NCBI GenBank assembly: GCA_020081605.1
Contig: JAHREC010000030.1
Coordinates: 1,488,001 to 1,552,000, forward strand
Reading direction: 5' to 3'
Source: Albifimbria verrucaria
Taxonomy: Eukaryota > Ascomycota > Sordariomycetes > Hypocreales > Stachybotryaceae
Length of the DNA: 64,000 nucleotides
Under the pieces are notes generated by a model that was given only the letters and a program-made list of their open reading frames with translations, made no database searches and was not told the origin of the DNA. The position numbers were made by a program, and so were the translations under genes. Of this stretch, positions 58,018 to 64,000 are shown piece by piece. The first letter of the stretch is position 1, and every line of letters starts with the position of its first letter.

Positions 58018-58963
58018 TTTGATGCAAAAACCAGTAGACAGAATTGAGTGTTTGGCCAGAAGATAGAGAGCTGAGTGTTTGGGCAGTAAGGGTTGCTTGT
58101 GGTATGGTAAAGGGAAAAAGAATTTTTGGTTTAGACAGAAGAGATGTGTTTCTCTCTTTGATTGATGTGGAGGTATGTGAAATACCTACATTCTGAGCCA
58201 AGGACCCTCATTTCGATTTGGGTCTTGATTCCGAGGTACACATAGGAGAGTCCTGTTCAGAGAAATTCACCTGCTGAAAACAGAGTGGATACGATCGTCG
58301 AGGATAATTCGGAGCCGACTGCAACCCTCTCACTTCGAACCGTACATACATCTCATCCCGCCGCGTGAACCGTTCAGTAATATTTTCTTGGCAAGCGATT
58401 GGATCGCGAAGATCCCATTCTGTGCCGTATCTTGCCTCATTCTGGGCGATGATGGTTACATGAGAAGCCACAGAATGAGAGGTCACATTGCAAACCAGGC
58501 AGGTTCTTTGTTTTTTCAGAGCAAGTGCCCCACACGGCCCAATGTTGCTCCGCTGACGAGGCTTTTGTAAAATCAATGCAAGACGACCTATTCGTAAATA
58601 TCCAAGCCAGGCGACTGCAAGAAAGAAAAGATCGTCGTCAAGCCACCAACCCATGATTCAAGCCACTCCGGCGTCATATTTAGTCAAGATGTCGTTGACA
58701 TGTAGGTAAAAAGGGGTGTGAAGCGAGCAGACATTGCATCTTCAAAGTTATGCATCCAACGAGGTCGTGGCGCTTGGATCTACCGTTGCAGAAGCGGTGC
58801 TACCTTGTTTCAACCTCATTTCATTCGCGTCTAGTTGTCGTGTCTGCAACGAAGCCAGAATGGGTGCAAAAGGTCCGGGCATGAACCTACGCAGGGTCCC
58901 CACCCACACAGACGGAGATAAGTACCGTATAGTGTGCCGTGTTTGTGGAATGTTACCCTGAAG

Positions 58964-58971
58964 CGGAACCG
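58964..58971. promoter_or_regulatory. CGGAACCG palindromic site upstream of the PKS
   Basis: Same double-stranded site as CGGTTCCG at 54106 and 59320, read from the other strand. About 910 bases before the PKS start and 950 before the SDR start. Confidence 0.45.
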
Positions 58972-59109
58972 TTCCTTCAGAAGAAGAAGAAAAAAAAGGG
59001 GCGCAGAGGTTTTCGGGATATCTCGTCAGTTTCTTGATACCTATACTGTGATGCGAGAAGACCAGCTGTGGTGACAAAGTGGATTGGCCAAGACTCAGTC
59101 GGACCAGCT

Positions 59110-59181
59110 CGGGCACAAGTGCAAGCCGCTCTCATCACTTTACCTCGGGAACAAGTGCAAGCTGCTCTCATCACTTTACCT
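59110..59181. repeat. Tandem duplication, two 36-bp units, in the PKS upstream region
   Basis: Unit 1 is 59110-59145 and unit 2 is 59146-59181; both contain ACAAGTGCAAG and CTCTCATCACTTTACCTCGG, and they differ at two positions. The length is a multiple of three, which creates spurious repeated open frames. Confidence 0.7.
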
Positions 59182-59317
59182 CGGGACAACTTGACAAAAA
59201 CCAAATCAAGGAACCTTACAAATCGATTGCCCACACCCAGCTCCACCACACTGGTTGTGGATCCGAGTATAGCTTATTGACGTGACCGGTATGTTATGTT
59301 TGGAACAGACAGCGCAC

Positions 59318-59329
59318 ATCGGTTCCGAT
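59318..59329. promoter_or_regulatory. ATCGGTTCCGAT near-palindrome upstream of the PKS
   Basis: Five-base arms around a TT centre, containing CGGTTCCG (59320-59327), about 555 bases before the PKS start. The symmetry extends further than in the other copies, so it could be the best site of the set. Confidence 0.45.
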
Positions 59330-59882
59330 CGCGCGACGTTATGTGTGCCTAAAGTGGAAGTTGACTTGGTCCTTTGATCCCTCGTGAGCTGTAACATCGT
59401 GAAGCTGTCGATCGGAGATGTGGATTCTCTCATATGGCGCCATGATGTTGCAAGTTACTTCGCTTGTGGCGAAAGGAGGGTGACTTTTGTGAACCATGGC
59501 TAGGCTGAAACTGATGCCAAAGCTCGCATATGCAGAATTTATCCGAGTCCATAGGTTCATGATGAATCTCACAGAAGCACTTGAAGCTGTTAGAGGAGCA
59601 CGGATGAGTGGCAGAGAAGCTGGAGTACGTATTGAGTATGTCAATGTACGTAAAATTCGCTGTTTAACACAGCGAGAGTATATTAACATCAACCTCAACT
59701 TGTCCCTCGATGATAGAAATCATTCAAGTCGTCCTCTCCAATTTCCATCACTGTCTTTTCATATTAAATCGCTTTGCGAAGAAGACGTTTCTTTTTGATA
59801 GTGAAGTCCATGACAACTTCCTAGTCTCTCCTACCGCCATCTACTTTCTCGGCCACCCTATATTCAACCATCACCAACCACC

Positions 59883-62800
59883 ATGAGTATTATCAATGAT
59901 ACCTCGGCTCAGATGGAGTTCAGAGAGAGGCCAGTTGACATAGCTCCCTTGGCTCTGTTATCTCCTCAGATCACAGTGATGGCAAGAGCAGTCCCCGACT
60001 ACCATCCTCCACCGCTACCTCAGTGGCTGCTGAGAGCATCCCGGACATTGCTCAGGACCCCAGTGTTATTACAGGCCTTGCTTTCCGGCTACCTGGAGCC
60101 AAGACACTCTCTCAACTTTGGGATAATGTGGTTTCTCAGAAAGATCTTCAACAAAAGATCCCATCTGATCGATTCAATGTAGATGCCTTCTACAACCCAC
60201 AAGGCGTGAACAAGGGTACTGTAAGTGACACCTATCTCGCTTTCTCACACTCTCTTCTTCGACTCACAGGTCATAGACAAATGCCAGGTATGGCTACTTC
60301 CTTGAAGAGCCACTCAACCAGTTCGACAATGAGTTCTTTCGCATCTCCCGACAGGAGGCTGAATCAATGGATCCTCAACAGAGACTTCTTCTTGAGGTTG
60401 TCTACGAAGCCTTGGAAGATGGTAAGCTATTGCATGAGCCTAACTCAATTATGAATATGCTTGATTAATGATTCGATTTTAGCTGGCATTCCTCTCTCAA
60501 CTATTCGTGGATCGCGCACAGCCGTTATGGTCGGCTCCTTCACCAACGACTACAATTCCATGACCACAAAGGACCTCGCTACTTACCCAAAATATACTAT
60601 CACGGGAACAGGGAATTCTATCCTTGCCAATAGAATTTCGTACTTTTATGATCTTCATGGTCCCAGTATGACCGTTGATACGGCTTGCTCCTCTTCGCTT
60701 GTCTGCTTTCATCTGGGAAACCAATCTCTCCGGAACGGGGAATCAGATATTGCCATTATTGCAGGCTCATCACTTCATTTTGACCCCAATATCTACATTA
60801 CTATGACAGACTTTGGCATGCTTTCCACCGATGGTCGCTGTCGCAGTTTTGACAGGGACGGATCAGGATATGTTCGTGGCGAAGGTGTGTGCGCAATGGT
60901 ACTCAAGCGTCAGAGCAGCGCTGAGGCCTCGGGTGATCGCATCAGAGCTATTGTCAGGGTACTGGTTCCAATCACGACGGCTCCAAATCAGGGCTTACTC
61001 TACCCAATGGAGCAGCCCAGGCACAGCTCATCCGCCAAGTTTACAAGGACGCCGGGTTGGATCTGGATGGAACTGACTATTTTGAGGCTCACGGTACAGG
61101 CACCAAGGCTGGCGACCCAATCGAGGCCAATGCTATCGGTAGTGTATTTGCCCCTCGAAGGAATCGTCCCTCTACATGGGCTCAATAAAGTCCAATTTGG
61201 GTCACCTCGAAGGCGCATCTGGGCTTGCTGGCATTACCAAAGCTATCTTGTCCGTGTCATCGGGCAAGATTCTGCCTAACATGCACTTTAAAAACCCCAA
61301 TCCTGCTATTGATTTTGGCCTCCTCAAGCTCGAGGTTCCTACAGAAGTCATTGATTGGCCCACCAATGACTATGGGGTTAGGAGAGCATCTGTCAATTCT
61401 TTTGGCTACGGTGGCTCCAACTCTCACGTTATCCTTGAAAACTATACTCCTCAATCAAGTTCACCCTTAACATCATCTACAGCGATTGTCGAAGCCAATT
61501 CAAGGCCTTTCCTCATCCCATTAACTGCACACAATGATGGCGCGGCAAAGAACAACGTTGCAACCCTCAAAGAATTCATCGACCAAAATCGCCAAGTATC
61601 GCCAGCGGATCTTGCGTATAGCTACAGCGTGAGGCGGTCAAAGCTACAACTGCGTTCCTTTGTTATCGGCTCATCCCAAGATGACTTAATAGCTGGCCTT
61701 GGAAACATAAGCAAGTGGACGGCTCCTCTGAGTAAACCAAAACCTCGTTTAGGGTTTGTTTTTACTGGCCAGGGCGCCCAGTGGTATGCAATGGGCCGTG
61801 AGCTTATTGAAAAGTCGCCACTGTTCTTCCAAACCATTGAGAAGTGCGACCAGATCCTGCATGAACTCCCTGACAAGCCAGAGTGGACAGTGCTGGAAGA
61901 GCTACTAAAGTCCAAAGAAACTTCAAGGTTGGGTGAGAGCCTTTTCTCACAGCCCCTCTGCGCCGCTTTGCAGTTGGCCATTGTGGACCTACTCAGACAG
62001 TGGGGATCGTACCCTCGGCTGTCGTTGGCCATTCCTCAGGCGAGATTGCTGCCGCCTACGCTGCCGGCATTCTATCGTTCCGTAATGCTATCATATGCGC
62101 ATATTATAGAGGGCTATACATGTCTGAGGGCAAAAGCTTGCCTCAGAAGGGAGCCATGATGGCCGTGGGCATGACAGTGTCCGAGGGCCGTACACTTCTC
62201 GAGCCATATATTGGACGAATTGCCCTAGCAGCCGTTAACAGTCCTACAAGCCTTACTCTTTCTGGTGACGAGGATGCAATTATTGAGCTCAAAGCCGAAT
62301 TGGACAGAGCAGGCGTGTTCAATCGCCGTCTGCGTGTCGAACAAGCGTTTCACTCTCATCACATGGTGCCACTCGCCCCAGGCTTTGAAGCCGCGTTATC
62401 CAAAACTCCTGGGTTCCGGTCAGAGACCGCTCAAGTAAGGATGGTATCCAGCGTCACAGCTCGAGACGCGAGCGCCAGGGTCATGGACGCAGCGTATTGG
62501 GCAGCAAACATGACGGGGTTGTTCGGTTCGCCGATGCGCTCACAGGCATCCTTCTCGACGAGAAAGATGAGCCTGATGTCGACATCCTCGTCGAGATCGG
62601 AGCGCATCCGGCCCTCAAAGGTCCAGCGCTAGACGTCGTGAAGAGCACTGGTTCGGAGCTTCCGTACGTGGGATCGCTAACACGCGACAAGCCTGCGTTT
62701 GAGAGCCTTCTTGCTTGCGCTGGCGAGCTTCATAGCCTTGGTTACGAAGTTGATCTGGCTGCATCAAATAGCGACCACTGGCTCAATGTTGATGGCAATG

Positions 62801-64000
62801 TGGTGGGCAAATCTACTGTAGGTCGTACTATTCATGACCTTCCCGCCTACGGTTGGGATCATGGAACGCATTGGTCTGAAACACGAGTGATTCGCCAACA
62901 CCGCTTGAGGCCATCCCGTCATACTCTCCTCGGGGCGGTTGTACCAGGAACAGTGGACAACCATCCGACTTGGAGAAACTATCTGAAGATCTCCGAGATC
63001 CCATGGTTGAGTGAGCATGTGATTCAGGGCAAAATCCTCTTTCCCGCTGCGGGTTACATATCGATGGCCCTTGAGGCTGTGGCGAGTATTTCTACAGGAC
63101 GAGGTAGTTTTCAGCTTCGCGACGTTAGTTTCAAGAGCGCACTCGTACTAAATGAAAACGATGAAGTCGGTACCGAGATTCTCCTCGAGCTTCAACCCCT
63201 GGCTATATCGGCCAAGAGCACTTCTACTTCCTGGTACATTTTCTCCATATCTACGTATGACGACCGTGAGAACCTAGTTGAGCATTGTCGTGGTCAGATC
63301 TGCGCTGAAAGTCAGGTCGCGGTCGATCCGTGGGCAGCAGCCACTTTGGCTGAGGTTCGTCTAGGTACTGACCGCCGCAAGCCCTCTAGCCTCCACTACA
63401 AGCAGCTACGCAGCGTCGGTCTGGATTATGGAGAGAAATTCCGACTTATTTCCAACCAGATCGAGAGCGGACCCGGATACTCTTTGGCCAACTTGACCTT
63501 CTCTCCATCGAAGGTTGTCAGCTACTATGCGGACCAATGTATCCTTCATCCCACTATTCTTGACTCAGCTTTCCATGCTATCTTTTCGGCGATTGAGACA
63601 CGTACCGGAAAGCCCCTTAGCGAGAGTTTTGTTCCCACCTTTATTCGTTCCGCCCATTTTTCAAAGTCCTTGCTCCAGCAAAAGACTAGCGAACAGGCTC
63701 AAGAGCTTACGGTGCATTGCTCCGCTGACTTGCCCGGAACGCGAGTTGCCCACAGCACGCTTCAGCTTCTCAATCCTACCGTCGTAGATGGCCAGCACGA
63801 GGTCCTCGTCAAGCTTGATGGTTTGGAGTTGACAGCTCTTGGTAACGAGTCCGGAGATGCTGAGGACAAACGGAATCTCTTCTTCAATATCTCCTGGGCG
63901 CCTCTCTTCTCCCACCTTGGCACTGGCGAGAGCTGCGACACATACCCAACTAGTATCGCAGAAGCTGTCATGTTCCATTGTCACGAGGTTCCCAACTCGT
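59883..64000 (+). CDS. Highly reducing type I polyketide synthase, N-terminal KS-AT-DH part; runs off the right edge; several apparent frameshifts
   Basis: A multidomain enzyme that builds a reduced polyketide from malonyl-CoA. The start is ATG 59883 ([20 protein letters not shown]). KS about 60040-61440: [13 protein letters not shown] with the active Cys, EAHGTGT and [12 protein letters not shown] with the two His. AT about 61750-62700: [31 protein letters not shown] and AFHSHHM. DH from about 62930: [16 protein letters not shown] (HxxxGxxxxP) and later [12 protein letters not shown]. Introns lie after VNKGT and after YEALED. Apparent one-base losses occur at 59946-59948 (C), 60957-60959 (G), 61168-61170 (C), 62002-62005 (G) and 62515-62518 (G); from the last, the frame is open to the window end. 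Domains beyond DH (methyltransferase, ER, KR, ACP expected) are outside. The presence of a DH marks it as a reducing PKS. The product is unknown. Confidence 0.92.

Larger units (their letters stand above)
58018..59882. promoter_or_regulatory. Divergent region between the SDR and the PKS, with three CGG-N2-CCG sites and a tandem duplication
   Basis: About 1.9 kb. It holds CGGAGCCG at 58310-58317, CGGAACCG at 58964-58971, CGGTTCCG at 59320-59327 and a 36-bp tandem duplication at 59110-59181. A 148-codon minus frame at 58208-58654 has no recognised domain and is not called. Confidence 0.55.

Noticed and set aside
58208..58654. Minus frame of 148 codons in the SDR/PKS region as an extra cluster gene
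   Set aside because: No domain, no clear leader or membrane pattern beyond one hydrophobic stretch, and it overlaps the region carrying the shared motif.
59068..59285. Plus frames with a repeated 12-residue block as a repeat protein
   Set aside because: Created by the 36-bp DNA duplication; no coding features outside it.

Overview
The window is from the nuclear genome of a filamentous ascomycete (Pezizomycotina). Short GT-AG introns of about 50-90 bp interrupt most genes, Zn(II)2Cys6 regulators are present, several plant cell-wall enzymes occur, and one AT-rich repeat has the C-to-T/G-to-A look of repeat-induced point mutation (RIP). The species cannot be named from the sequence. A plant-associated or litter-degrading lifestyle is an inference from the enzyme content. 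No tRNA, rRNA or CRISPR was seen.

Left part (1-22 kb): a possible gene end at the edge; a GPI-type CE5 acetylxylan esterase/cutinase; an ERG25-like sterol desaturase; a small secreted cysteine-rich protein; a PL1 pectate lyase; a RIP-mutated tandem repeat (9.5-10.7 kb); then a Zn2Cys6 regulator divergent from a DHA1 MFS transporter, followed by an O-methyltransferase (a small metabolite-type locus). A GH28 exo-type glycosidase and a zinc alcohol dehydrogenase follow.

Middle part (24-50 kb): a Zn2Cys6 regulator converging on a secreted intradiol dioxygenase, an uncharacterised protein, a GNAT acetyltransferase, a soluble FAD fumarate reductase, a secreted Pro-Ala repeat protein, an AA9 polysaccharide monooxygenase, a secreted metallo-beta-lactamase-fold hydrolase and an alpha/beta hydrolase, separated by gene-poor spacers.

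Right part (50-64 kb): a probable polyketide biosynthetic cluster running off the edge. It holds a DUF2306 membrane protein, a TetX-like FAD monooxygenase, a DHA2 MFS exporter, a short-chain dehydrogenase, and the KS-AT-DH portion of a highly reducing type I PKS. The three intergenic regions of this block share a palindromic CGG-N2-CCG motif (six intergenic copies by eye, four copies in the whole block reading CGGTTCCG/CGGAACCG), a candidate site for a pathway regulator.

Two signals stand out. First, about 30 places in 15 of 23 genes have a reading frame broken by an apparently missing base, nearly always in a run of 3-5 identical bases, while the flanking protein stays conserved in the other frame. 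This looks like homopolymer under-calling in the assembly rather than gene decay, and it fragments most gene models. Second, the shared promoter motif and gene content define an apparently undescribed PKS locus at the right edge.
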